A stretch of DNA of 64,000 bases from CBDCOD01 sp965219665 (GTDB lineage: Bacteria; Pseudomonadota; Gammaproteobacteria; CAKMZV01): positions 186,001 to 250,000 of the forward strand of contig CBDCOD010000024.1 of NCBI GenBank assembly GCA_965219665.1, in the 5' to 3' direction. A program made the position numbers and the translations under genes. The notes under the pieces were generated by a model. It did not search any database. It was not told the DNA's origin and was given only the letters and a program-made list of their open reading frames with translations. Positions 33,546 to 41,678 of this stretch are shown here, piece after piece. Each line of letters opens with the position of its first letter. Within the stretch, counting starts at the first letter, position 1.

Positions 33546-35117
33546 ATGACATCTGCTTCTATATCAACTGCCCCTCAACATATTAAACGTGCTTTAATCA
33601 GCGTATCCGATAAAACCAATGTATTACAGCTTGGTCAAGCACTACAGCGCGCACATATAGAGATTTTATCCACTGGTGGAACGGCTAAACACCTTCGAGA
33701 GGCTGGCATACCTGTCACAGACGTCAGCACATACACCGGCTTTCCGGAGATGATGGGTGGGCGCATAAAAACATTGCATCCCAAGATACATGGCGCGATT
33801 CTTGCGCGGCGAGATTGTGATGCACAAGCGATGCAACAGGCGGGAATCACTGGCATCGATTTGGTTGTGGTCAATTTATACCCCTTCGCACAAGTGGCTG
33901 CTCAGCTTGACTGCTCCTTTTCAAATGCTATAGAGCATATTGACATTGGCGGACCTACTATGGTGCGTGCTGCCGCCAAAAACCATGCGTGGGTCAGTGT
34001 CGTAACCGATCCACAGGACTACCCTCTCATAATAGAAAACTTGCCTAATGGCATACCACTTGCGACACGGCAAGTATTAGCGCGTAAAGCATTTGCACAT
34101 ACTGCGCACTACGATTTATGTATTGCCAATTGGTTTGACGCACAAGATGAGACAGAAGCGTTGCCATCGACTATGCGCTTGGATCTTCCTCGCAGTGCAT
34201 CACTGCGTTATGGTGAAAATCCACATCAAACTGCTGCCAGTTACCGTATGGAGAACCCACAAGAGGCTAGTGTATTACATGCTCACCAGCATCAAGGCAA
34301 GGCGCTGTCTTTCAATAATTTAGTCGATTCGGATGCGGCACTAGAATGTATAAAAGCCTTTGCAGAACCATGCTGTGTTATCGTAAAGCATGCTAACCCG
34401 TGTGGTGTGGCTTGTGGCGCGAACCTACAGCAAGCGTATGAGCGTGCCTATCAAGCCGATCCGCAATCTGCTTTTGGAGGTATTATTGCGTTCAACCAAT
34501 CTGTAGATGCTGCCTTAGCGCAAACTATTATTGACCGACAGTTTGTAGAAGTTATTATCGCTCCCGACTTTAGCAAAGAGGCTTTGGTCGCTTTGCAAGA
34601 CAAGCCTAATATTCGCGCACTCTCTTGTACGCAGCCTTTTGACATAGTTGACATCGATAGTCCGACTATACACAGTGTGTATGGTGGGGTACTATTGCAA
34701 TCCCGAGACACTGCTTTGACAAACGGTTGGCAAGTCGTTTCTCAACAGCAGCCAGATGAAGCAACCACAGAAGATTTGCTCTTTGCATGGAGGGTCGCTA
34801 AAAGTGTTAAATCTAATGCGATAGTGTATGCCAGAGATAAGCAGACCATTGGCATTGGTGCAGGGCAGATGAGTAGGGTTTATTCTGCGCGGATTGCTGC
34901 AATAAAAGCGCAAGATGAATCTTTAGAGGTAAAGCAATCGGTAATGGCTTCTGATGCTTTTTTCCCTTTTAGAGATGGCATTGATGCCGCAGCAGAAGTA
35001 GGTGTTCGTGCGGTCATTCATCCTGGCGGTTCTATGCGTGATGCAGAGGTAATTGCAGCCGCTAATGAGCATAAAATGGTGATGGTGTTCACAGGAATGC
35101 GTCACTTCAGACATTAA
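33546..35117 (+). CDS. purH: Bifunctional AICAR formyltransferase / IMP cyclohydrolase
   Basis: PurH performs the last two steps of IMP synthesis. The N-terminal MGS-like cyclohydrolase domain (ALISVSDKTNV, GGRIKTLHPKIHGAIL) is followed by the formyltransferase domain with KHANPCGVA (the catalytic Lys-His pair), SAFGGIIAFN and the C-terminal GIGAGQMSRV and VIHPGGSMRD. 523 residues is normal. purD follows after about 50 bases, a common purHD pair. Confidence 0.96.
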   Translation: MTSASISTAPQHIKRALISVSDKTNVLQLGQALQRAHIEILSTGGTAKHLREAGIPVTDVSTYTGFPEMMGGRIKTLHPKIHGAILARRDCDAQAMQQAGITGIDLVVVNLYPFAQVAAQLDCSFSNAIEHIDIGGPTMVRAAAKNHAWVSVVTDPQDYPLIIENLPNGIPLATRQVLARKAFAHTAHYDLCIANWFDAQDETEALPSTMRLDLPRSASLRYGENPHQTAASYRMENPQEASVLHAHQHQGKALSFNNLVDSDAALECIKAFAEPCCVIVKHANPCGVACGANLQQAYERAYQADPQSAFGGIIAFNQSVDAALAQTIIDRQFVEVIIAPDFSKEALVALQDKPNIRALSCTQPFDIVDIDSPTIHSVYGGVLLQSRDTALTNGWQVVSQQQPDEATTEDLLFAWRVAKSVKSNAIVYARDKQTIGIGAGQMSRVYSARIAAIKAQDESLEVKQSVMASDAFFPFRDGIDAAAEVGVRAVIHPGGSMRDAEVIAAANEHKMVMVFTGMRHFRH

Positions 35118-35168
35118 GTAATTGCTAAATGTTTTACAAAATTGTTAAGACAAGGACATAAATACTCT

Positions 35169-36482
35169 ATGAGCAAAGAAAAATTTTTAATTGTAGGTAG
35201 TGGCGGTAGGGAAGCCGCATTTGCGCGCGCACTTAGTCAGGAAGTTGAGTTATATGCGGTTACTGGGCACGCTAATCCTACTATTGTAGATTGTGCTGAA
35301 CGCAGTGGAGGCAAAGTGCTTATTGCTAATCCCAGCGACCCACAGGTCGTTACGCAGTTTGCTTGTGACAATAACATAGATTATACCTTTGTCAGTGCAG
35401 ACGATCCTTTGGCTGCAGGTGTGGTGGATGTGTTGCTGGCCAATGGTCTCAAAGCAGTTGGTGGCACAAAAGCCGCAACGCGCATTGAGTGGGACAAAAT
35501 ATACTCTATTAGCCTAGTCCAGCAAATTTGCCCCGACAATACGCCATACTACACAGTGCTTAGTGCGAGTGACGATATTGACAAGGCTATACAAAGATTT
35601 GCTGACCAATCACTGCAAGTAGTAGTGAAGCCACAAGGACTTACTGGTGGCAAAGGCGTCAAAGTTATGCCTGAGCATCTGCCTACCTATGAGGATGCAG
35701 CGCTATATGCTAAAGAACTACTACAGGCCAAGCCAAACGAACAGGTATTGCTAGTTGAAAAACTACAAGGCATTGAGTTTACCATTATGGGGCTAACGGA
35801 TGGCGAGCACTTGGTGTTAGCACCTGCCAGTTATGATTATCCTTTTCGCTATGCAGGTGACACCGGTCCTGGAACTGGCGGTATGGGTTGTTTTACAGAC
35901 TCTCAAGTAAAATTGCCTTTTATGAGTGATACAGACTTAGAGCATTGTCGTCAGGTGATGCAAAAAACAATTGACGAAATGCGTAACCGTGGACTCAATT
36001 TTAGTGGTGTGCTCAATGCGGGTTTCTTTCTAACACCTGATAAAGGTATTCAGTTTATGGAGTATAACGCACGTTTTGGTGATCCAGAGGGCTTGAATGT
36101 GCTGTCTGTTTTGCGTTCGTCGTTTTCTGAGATGATTCGCCTGATGTGGAAAAAACAATTGAGTGAGCAGTTAGTCATTTTTGAAAAAAAGGCATCTGTG
36201 GTTAAATATTTAGTTGCCGCAGAATACCCACAGCCTAGTGCAGAAGTTTCGGAATATACCTTAGATGAAGTAGCTCTTGCTGAGGGTGGTATTCAAGTAT
36301 TTCATAGTGCAGCAGTACGTTTGAGAGGCAACACTTATCAAACGCTGAAAAAATCACGTGCAGTCGCTTTAGGGGCTACTGCTGATACCATAGAGCTGGC
36401 AGCAGAAAAAGTGAATGCCGCTATTGCGCAACATGTTGACACCACATTAGAGTATCGTGCTGATATTGGCATTGGCTTCTGA
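35169..36482 (+). CDS. purD: Phosphoribosylamine--glycine ligase (divergent PurD)
   Basis: An ATP-grasp ligase that makes glycinamide ribonucleotide in purine synthesis. The start at 35169 gives MSKEKFLIVGSGGREAAFA, the family N-terminus; an ATG nine codons upstream gives an atypical lead. TGGKGVKVMP, GPGTGGMGCF and EYNARFGDPE are the ATP-grasp motifs. Where most bacterial PurD proteins read a DHKR-like segment before GD-x-GP, this one has YDYPFRYAGDTGP, so it is a divergent branch. Its place after purH supports the assignment. Confidence 0.88.
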   Translation: MSKEKFLIVGSGGREAAFARALSQEVELYAVTGHANPTIVDCAERSGGKVLIANPSDPQVVTQFACDNNIDYTFVSADDPLAAGVVDVLLANGLKAVGGTKAATRIEWDKIYSISLVQQICPDNTPYYTVLSASDDIDKAIQRFADQSLQVVVKPQGLTGGKGVKVMPEHLPTYEDAALYAKELLQAKPNEQVLLVEKLQGIEFTIMGLTDGEHLVLAPASYDYPFRYAGDTGPGTGGMGCFTDSQVKLPFMSDTDLEHCRQVMQKTIDEMRNRGLNFSGVLNAGFFLTPDKGIQFMEYNARFGDPEGLNVLSVLRSSFSEMIRLMWKKQLSEQLVIFEKKASVVKYLVAAEYPQPSAEVSEYTLDEVALAEGGIQVFHSAAVRLRGNTYQTLKKSRAVALGATADTIELAAEKVNAAIAQHVDTTLEYRADIGIGF

Positions 36483-36504
36483 ACGATTAACCCATCGTTT
36501 TGTT
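36482..36504 (+). terminator. Candidate weak intrinsic terminator after purD
   Basis: AACGAT pairs with ATCGTT across a six-base loop, followed by TTGTT. It directly follows the purD stop. The stem is short and AT-containing, so efficiency would be low. Confidence 0.3.
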
Positions 36505-36545
36505 AACGCAGTTGATGGAAATATAGAACAGGGGTCTGAAGAGAG

Positions 36546-37022
36546 ATGGACCTGACGTTTAGGCAAGTTAACTTACAGAATACTGCGGAGCACGCAATTA
36601 TCCTCTCCCTCTTGAATGACTTTTCTTTGGAGTCAGTGTCTAAGTCGTTGTTGCCTGAGGTGTACACGACCTTAATCTCCAATTTACAGCAGCACCCCAC
36701 CACAGTGGTGTATCTTGCTGAATGCGAAGGACAAAGCATTGGAATTGCGGTGTGTTTTATAGGATTTTCTACGTTTGCAAACAAGCCCTTGTTGAATCTG
36801 CATGATTTTTATATCTCTGACGCCTTTCAGGGACGAGGGGCAGGCAAGCAATTTCTGAACTGGATTGAGCAGGAGGCGAAAGCGCGAGGGTGCTGTAAAG
36901 TGACCTTAGAAGTGAGTGCCCACAACACATGGGCAAAGATACTTTATGAGCGCTCCGGATACCATGGAAGTCAGCAAGAGCCTCCTGAGAACATGATATA
37001 CGCCCTCTTTAAGTCACTATAG
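36546..37022 (+). CDS. GNAT family N-acetyltransferase
   Basis: A 158-residue single-domain GNAT. The acetyl-CoA motif A is LHDFYISDAFQGRGAGKQFLNW (about residues 85-106, with QGRGAGK binding the pyrophosphate), followed by KVTLEVSAHNTWAKILYERSGY, the usual motif B. The substrate is unknown. It lies 64 bases after purD on the same strand; no other gene is linked. Confidence 0.85.
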   Translation: MDLTFRQVNLQNTAEHAIILSLLNDFSLESVSKSLLPEVYTTLISNLQQHPTTVVYLAECEGQSIGIAVCFIGFSTFANKPLLNLHDFYISDAFQGRGAGKQFLNWIEQEAKARGCCKVTLEVSAHNTWAKILYERSGYHGSQQEPPENMIYALFKSL

Positions 37023-37375
37023 TGTTTTCACGCACTTCTTTGGTTCCCGTGAGGGCGAGAACATGGCGCGTGATAGTGCCAAAAACAATAATAAATACAC
37101 CCTATTTGTCGGTATGGTTAAAGCAGGCGTTTATTCGAGACCTTACACACTGCAGGAAAGTGGTGTGGTGGAGTGACGAATATGGGCTATTAAAGTGCAG
37201 TGTATCTGGCTTCATGCTTTTAATCCGCTGGAAAAGCACGATATATAATCGGGCAGTGGCTTCGTTCCTACAATGAACAACGTCCGCATCAAGCATTGGG
37301 AGTGAGAATGCCTAATGCAGTTTTTAAATTAGCAGCTTGAGGTGTGCCAAAAATGCTGGGTTATTACAGGATAAA
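37023..37375 (+). other. Gene-poor region with a transposase fragment
   Basis: A 353-base stretch between the acetyltransferase and the carbonic anhydrase-like gene. The only recognisable content is the transposase tail at 37254-37340. An open plus-strand stretch at 37022-37276 has no family resemblance and an unconvincing composition, and the stretch that continues from 37020 in another frame also ends without similarity. I treat the rest as decayed mobile or intergenic DNA. Confidence 0.5.
37254..37340 (+). pseudogene. C-terminal remnant of an IS3-family transposase
   Basis: The last 28 codons read QWLRSYNEQRPHQALG and then VRMPNAVFKLAA before TGA. YN-x-x-RPH-x-x-LG is the well-known C-terminal motif of IS3-family OrfB proteins. 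There is no catalytic core upstream and no inverted repeats that I can pair, so it is a scar. It is a different element from the complete IS at 565-1780, whose tail reads YNPIRRHTF. Confidence 0.7.
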
Positions 37376-37939
37376 TCAATGGTTGGGTTTGAGCCATTCG
37401 TGATCGGCTAGACCTAAGAAGGTGTTTTTGAGCCTAATATAGTTTTCTGCACCATAGCGCAGTTGCCCTATTTCTCGATCACTCAGCGGGCGTGCCTTTA
37501 CTGCTGGTGACCCTTTATACAAGTAACCACTAGCTAAGTGTTGATTGGGGGTGACTAATGTAGAAGCGGCTATAAGCACATCATTTTCAACGATTGCACC
37601 ATCTAAAATTACTGCTCCTATACCGACCAATACCCGACTACCCACAGTGCAGCCGTGGAGTATAGCAGAATGCCCGATAGTCACGAGATTACCTATATTC
37701 AGAGGGTGTCCTTTGGGGTTGTATTCACTGGTATGGGTAATATGTAGGCAAGCATTGTCTTGTACGCTGCACCCGTTGCCCAAGCGAATGCGATGCATAT
37801 CACCGCGGATGGTGGCATGTGGCCATACTGAGCAATCATCGCCCAGTATGACATCACCAATTACGGTGGATTGTTCATCAATATATACTCGCTGCCCTAA
37901 TTGAGGCGTAATACCTTGATACGTTCTTATGGAATTCAT
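37376..37939 (-). CDS. Gamma carbonic anhydrase family / left-handed beta-helix hexapeptide protein (YrdA-like)
   Basis: A 187-residue trimeric left-handed beta-helix protein with repeating hexapeptides (VIGDVILGDDCSVWPHATIRGD and on). Candidate zinc histidines lie in HITHTS and in TIGHSAILHGC. Whether members of this branch have carbonic anhydrase activity is uncertain. I start at 37939 (MNSIRTYQG), because the frame upstream to 37996 adds a non-conserved lead that overlaps the end of tag. It follows tag on the same strand after 26 bases. Confidence 0.85.
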   Translation of the reverse strand: MNSIRTYQGITPQLGQRVYIDEQSTVIGDVILGDDCSVWPHATIRGDMHRIRLGNGCSVQDNACLHITHTSEYNPKGHPLNIGNLVTIGHSAILHGCTVGSRVLVGIGAVILDGAIVENDVLIAASTLVTPNQHLASGYLYKGSPAVKARPLSDREIGQLRYGAENYIRLKNTFLGLADHEWLKPNH

Positions 37940-37965
37940 AGTCTTTTGGTGTGTGTCGGAGCTGG

Positions 37966-38526
37966 CTATTTGCTGTGGGCATGATAGCATGGGCAAGTAC
38001 TAATATGGTCGTTGACCATTCCTACTGCTTGCATAAAGGCATACATAATAGTGGTGCCTACAAAGGACATGCCTCGTTTTTTTAAGTCTTTGGACAGTGC
38101 ATCACTAATAGGGGTATTTGCGGGTACTTGTTGGTGGCCTTCCCAGTCGTTTAATATAGGCTGGTTGTTCACATAGCCCCATAAATACGTGCTTAGCGAT
38201 CCATATTCTTGCTGAATGGCAAGCACTACCTGCGCGTTTTTACGTGCTGCTGCTATTTTGAGTCGGTTACGAATAATCTGAGGATTGTGCCGCAATACCT
38301 CTAACTGCTCATCGCTCATAGCAGCAACTTTTGCTATATTAAAGTTATAAAATGCTTCTTTGTAGCCTTGTCGTTTATTGAGTACCGTTTCCCAACTTAG
38401 CCCTGCTTGCGCTCCTTCTAATACCAGCATTTCAAATAAATATTGGTCATCATAACTGGGTACTGCCCATTCCTCATCATGATATTGTGCGTATAGAGCA
38501 GAGTTATTTCCAAAGCATCTTTCCAT
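37966..38526 (-). CDS. tag: DNA-3-methyladenine glycosylase I
   Basis: Tag removes 3-methyladenine from alkylated DNA. The start at 38526 gives MERCFGNNSALYAQYHDEEW, matching the known N-terminus; a longer frame to 38619 only translates the end of cysS. FEMLVLEGAQAGLSWETVLNKR (about residues 35-56) is the family signature, and the C-terminal HisCys zinc residues are seen in NDHISTCPCYH. 186 residues is normal. The ATG is separated from the cysS stop by a single base, so the pair is tightly coupled. Confidence 0.94.
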   Translation of the reverse strand: MERCFGNNSALYAQYHDEEWAVPSYDDQYLFEMLVLEGAQAGLSWETVLNKRQGYKEAFYNFNIAKVAAMSDEQLEVLRHNPQIIRNRLKIAAARKNAQVVLAIQQEYGSLSTYLWGYVNNQPILNDWEGHQQVPANTPISDALSKDLKKRGMSFVGTTIMYAFMQAVGMVNDHISTCPCYHAHSK

Positions 38527-38527
38527 A

Positions 38528-39907
38528 TTATCCCCGCTTCCAGACTGTTCCTTGCTGTGAGTCTTCCAAAATGATGCCCCGCTGTTTGAGGTCATCACGG
38601 ATACTATCTGCCAGCGCAAAATTGCGTTGTTGTTTTGCTTGCTGTCTTTGTGCTATGGCTTGTTCAATGGTTGCAGTGTCTATATCATTGGTCGCTCGTT
38701 GCCCATGAAACCAATTTTGTGGGCTGCGTTGTAGTAGCCCAATGCGTTGTCCACACTCTAAGACAGTGGCTCGCCAGCCTGCTCCTTCAGAGCGCGCACG
38801 TTTGGCATATTGGCGTAGTAAAGTCAATGCTTGCGGTGTATTTAAGTCTTTTAATAAGCACTGTTCAAAGTCAGAAACTGCTGATTCAATGGCAGTACCT
38901 TTTGCTTCTGAGCTGGTATCTGATAACATCTGGTAAATGCTGTCTAAACTGGCCTTTGCCTTCTCTAAAGCATTTTGTGACCAGTCCAGCGGTTTACGAT
39001 AATGTGTGCTTAGTAGTACAAGGCGTAAAACTTCACCATCAAAATGGGTTAATAGTTCATCCACTGTAAAGATGTTGCCCAAAGACTTAGACATTTTTTC
39101 ACCACTCAGCGTAACGTAACCGTTATGTACCCAATAGTTTGCTAATTCATCTTCACCACTGCTGCAGCAGCTTTGAGCGCGTTCATTTTCATGGTGTGGG
39201 AATAGTAAATCCTGCCCGCCACCATGGATATCAATCCGATTGCCTAATAAACTATGTGCCATTGCTGAGCACTCTAAATGCCATCCCGGTCTGCCAAATC
39301 CCCATGGGCTATCCCATCCTGGTTGGTTGTCCGTAGAGGGTTTCCATAGCACAAAATCCAAGGGGTAATTTTTATAGTCAGCAACTTCCACGCGTGCACC
39401 AGCCTGCATATCATCTAAAGATCGATTAGAAAGTTTGCCATAATCTGCCATCTTGCGTACATCAAATAGCACGTGTTCTTGTTGCACATAGGCAAAGCCT
39501 TGCGCAGTCAAACGCTCTATCATAGCGATCATTTGTGTTATGTACTCGGTGGCGCGCGGCTCTGCATCAGGTTGTAATACATTCAATTCCTGTAAGTTGG
39601 AATGATAAGATGCGGTATAGCGTGCTGTAAGGTCCTCAGTGGTGCAATTTTCATCCTGTGCTTTTAAGATAATCTTGTCATCTATATCTGTGATGTTGCG
39701 CACATAAGTTACGTGACTATAGTGCCGTTTTAGCAAGCGATATAAGGTGTCAAAGACTACTGCAGGACGCGCATTGCCAATATGGATTAGGTTATAAACG
39801 GTTGGTCCACATACATACATTTTTATGATGTCAAGCGCAATGGGCTCAAAACGCTCTACTTGATGCGTTTTGGAATGGTAAAGGTGCAAACAATAGTCAG
39901 AATTCAT
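38528..39907 (-). CDS. cysS: Cysteinyl-tRNA synthetase
   Basis: A class I synthetase of 459 residues. The zinc/active-site start YVCGPTVYNLIHIGNARP, WHLECSAMA, HHENERAQS and the GEKMSKSLGN motif (KMSKS loop) are all present. The frame is open to 40225, but I start at 39907 (MNSDYCLHLYHS); the extra 106 codons would run through the divergent rpmI promoter and have no synthetase similarity. It heads a minus-strand group cysS-tag-gamma carbonic anhydrase. Confidence 0.95.
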   Translation of the reverse strand: MNSDYCLHLYHSKTHQVERFEPIALDIIKMYVCGPTVYNLIHIGNARPAVVFDTLYRLLKRHYSHVTYVRNITDIDDKIILKAQDENCTTEDLTARYTASYHSNLQELNVLQPDAEPRATEYITQMIAMIERLTAQGFAYVQQEHVLFDVRKMADYGKLSNRSLDDMQAGARVEVADYKNYPLDFVLWKPSTDNQPGWDSPWGFGRPGWHLECSAMAHSLLGNRIDIHGGGQDLLFPHHENERAQSCCSSGEDELANYWVHNGYVTLSGEKMSKSLGNIFTVDELLTHFDGEVLRLVLLSTHYRKPLDWSQNALEKAKASLDSIYQMLSDTSSEAKGTAIESAVSDFEQCLLKDLNTPQALTLLRQYAKRARSEGAGWRATVLECGQRIGLLQRSPQNWFHGQRATNDIDTATIEQAIAQRQQAKQQRNFALADSIRDDLKQRGIILEDSQQGTVWKRG

Positions 39908-40103
39908 CACGGTATAATATTGTACCAGTAGCACCTGCTCTGTGATGGCGCTTCGCTTACACAGAGATGATGTAAAGACTGCGGGCATACAGAGCTTTTT
40001 ACTGTATAATGCTGCGCCCTTACTGTAGCAGAGGTTCAGTGCAATACCCACTGCAGTTATTATTTTAGAAGAAATTGCACGTAATAATGTAGAAGAGGTT
40101 TGT
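39908..40103. promoter_or_regulatory. Divergent promoter region of cysS and rpmI
   Basis: On the plus strand TATAAT (40005-40010), preceded by TG, is a good -10 for rpmI with a leader of about 90 bases; no clear -35 hexamer lies 17 bases upstream. On the minus strand TACAAT/TATTAT sequence within GGTATAATATTGTACC (about 39912-39927) could serve cysS. The rpmI leader may hold the L20 autoregulatory site known for this operon, but I could not recognise the fold. Confidence 0.35.
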
Positions 40104-40301
40104 ATGCCTAAAATTAAGTCTGTCCGCTCGGCTAAGAAGCGGTTTAAGGCGACTGGTTCAGGTGCTCTGAAACGAGCACAAGCTAATAAGCGCCATATCT
40201 TGACCAAAAAAGCCCCGAAACGCAAGCGTCATTTGCGTGCGATGACAACTGTGCATGACAGTGATGTTGCAGCAGTTAAAAAAATGAATCCATACACTTA
40301 G
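40104..40301 (+). CDS. rpmI: 50S ribosomal protein L35
   Basis: A 65-residue, very basic protein beginning MPKIKSVRSAKKRFK with AKKAPKRKRHLR-type sequence in the middle, the standard L35. It is followed after 9 bases by rplT. The usual upstream neighbours thrS and infC are not present; the divergent gene here is cysS. AGAAGAGG provides the ribosome-binding site. Confidence 0.97.
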   Translation: MPKIKSVRSAKKRFKATGSGALKRAQANKRHILTKKAPKRKRHLRAMTTVHDSDVAAVKKMNPYT

Positions 40302-40310
40302 GAGGCGACT

Positions 40311-40667
40311 ATGGCAAGAGTAAAAAGAGGTGTTACTGCGCGTAAGGCGCATAAAAAAATCTTAGCGCAAGCTAAGGGTTATTATGGTGCGCGCTCACGC
40401 ACTTTCAAGGTTGCCAAGCAGGCGGTTATCAAGGCGGGACAGTATGCTTATCGCGATCGTCGTCAGCGTAAGCGCCAATTCAGAGCATTATGGATTGCAC
40501 GTATCAATGCAGCAACCCGCGCTAATGGCATGCGTTATAGCGTGTTTATCAATGGCTTGATGAAGGCAGGTGTTGAGTTGGATCGCAAAGTTTTGGCTGA
40601 TATTGCTGTACATGATGAGGTCGGTTTTGCTGCATTAGTTGAAAAGGCAAAGAAAGCACTCGTATAA
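40311..40667 (+). CDS. rplT: 50S ribosomal protein L20
   Basis: A 118-residue basic protein (MARVKRGVTARKAHKKILAQAKGYYGARS) that is needed early in large-subunit assembly and in many bacteria represses its own operon. GGAGGCGAC before the ATG is a strong ribosome-binding site, overlapping the end of rpmI. Full length and unbroken. Confidence 0.98.
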   Translation: MARVKRGVTARKAHKKILAQAKGYYGARSRTFKVAKQAVIKAGQYAYRDRRQRKRQFRALWIARINAATRANGMRYSVFINGLMKAGVELDRKVLADIAVHDEVGFAALVEKAKKALV

Positions 40668-40694
40668 ACGGCTTAATGGCATGATAGATACGTT

Positions 40695-41678
40695 ATGTCC
40701 ATAGAGGAACAGGCTATTGCTGCTATAGAGGCAGTAAAAAATTCCGCAGAACTTGAAGAATTGCGCCTAAAGTATTTAGGACGTAAGGGTATCGTTACTG
40801 CACAATTAAGCCAGATTGGCTCGCTGCCTGCTCAAGAACGTAAGCAGGCAGCACAGCAAACCAATCAGTTAAAAAGCACATTACTATCGCTCCTTGCTGA
40901 ACGCCAAGTGGTGCTGCGTAAGCAAGAGGTTGCCCAGCAGTTGGTAGCAGAGTCTATTGATGTTACCTTGCCGGGTAGGACACAGCCTTCGGGGGGCTTA
41001 CATCCGGTAACCAGAATGCTCTCGCGGATTCATCAACTTTTTGCACAGGTAGGATTCTCTGTGGTGCATGGTCCAGAAATTGAGGATGATTTTCATAATT
41101 TCACTGCATTGAATATTCCAGCTAATCACCCTGCACGGGCGATGCATGACACTTTCTATTTTGCAGACAAGACATTGTTACGTACCCATACATCACCGGT
41201 ACAGATTCGCGCATTAGAGCAGCAGGATCCACCTGTTCGCATTATTGCACCTGGTCGGGTATATCGTTGTGATTCGGATCAAACGCACACACCTATGTTT
41301 CATCAGGTGGAAGGTTTAGTAATTGATAAAACAGTAAGTTTTGCAGAACTGAAAAGCATTTTAGTAGATTTTCTTAAGGCGTTATTTGAAGAAGAGGATT
41401 TAAAAATTCGGTTTCGCCCATCGTATTTCCCTTTTACCGAACCTTCGGCAGAGGTTGATATTCAAATGCCGAGCGCTCGAGATGGTAAGTGGTTAGAAGT
41501 ATTGGGTTGTGGGATGGTACACCCTACAGTGATTCGTCACATGAACTTAGACCCAGAGCAGTGGCGCGGCTATGCTTTTGGTTTGGGCGTTGAGCGTTTA
41601 GCTATGTTGCGCTATGGAGTCAAAGATTTGAGAATGTTCTTTGAGAATGATTTGCGGTTTTTGGATCAATTAAAATGA
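40695..41678 (+). CDS. pheS: Phenylalanyl-tRNA synthetase alpha subunit
   Basis: A class II synthetase subunit with an N-terminal coiled coil (about residues 1-90) and a catalytic core: motif 2 in TSPVQIRALEQ and FHQVEGLVID, motif 3 in GLGVERLAMLRYGV. 327 residues is normal. The stop overlaps the pheT start (ATGA at 41675). Confidence 0.97.
   Translation: MSIEEQAIAAIEAVKNSAELEELRLKYLGRKGIVTAQLSQIGSLPAQERKQAAQQTNQLKSTLLSLLAERQVVLRKQEVAQQLVAESIDVTLPGRTQPSGGLHPVTRMLSRIHQLFAQVGFSVVHGPEIEDDFHNFTALNIPANHPARAMHDTFYFADKTLLRTHTSPVQIRALEQQDPPVRIIAPGRVYRCDSDQTHTPMFHQVEGLVIDKTVSFAELKSILVDFLKALFEEEDLKIRFRPSYFPFTEPSAEVDIQMPSARDGKWLEVLGCGMVHPTVIRHMNLDPEQWRGYAFGLGVERLAMLRYGVKDLRMFFENDLRFLDQLK

Noticed and set aside
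37022..37276. 84-residue open frame overlapping the acetyltransferase stop
   Set aside because: Its composition is not protein-like and it crosses the transposase remnant in the wrong frame.
39908..40225. N-terminal extension of cysS (106 extra in-frame codons)
   Set aside because: The extension covers the divergent promoter and the rpmI start, and has no synthetase similarity; MNSDYC at 39907 is the normal N-terminus.
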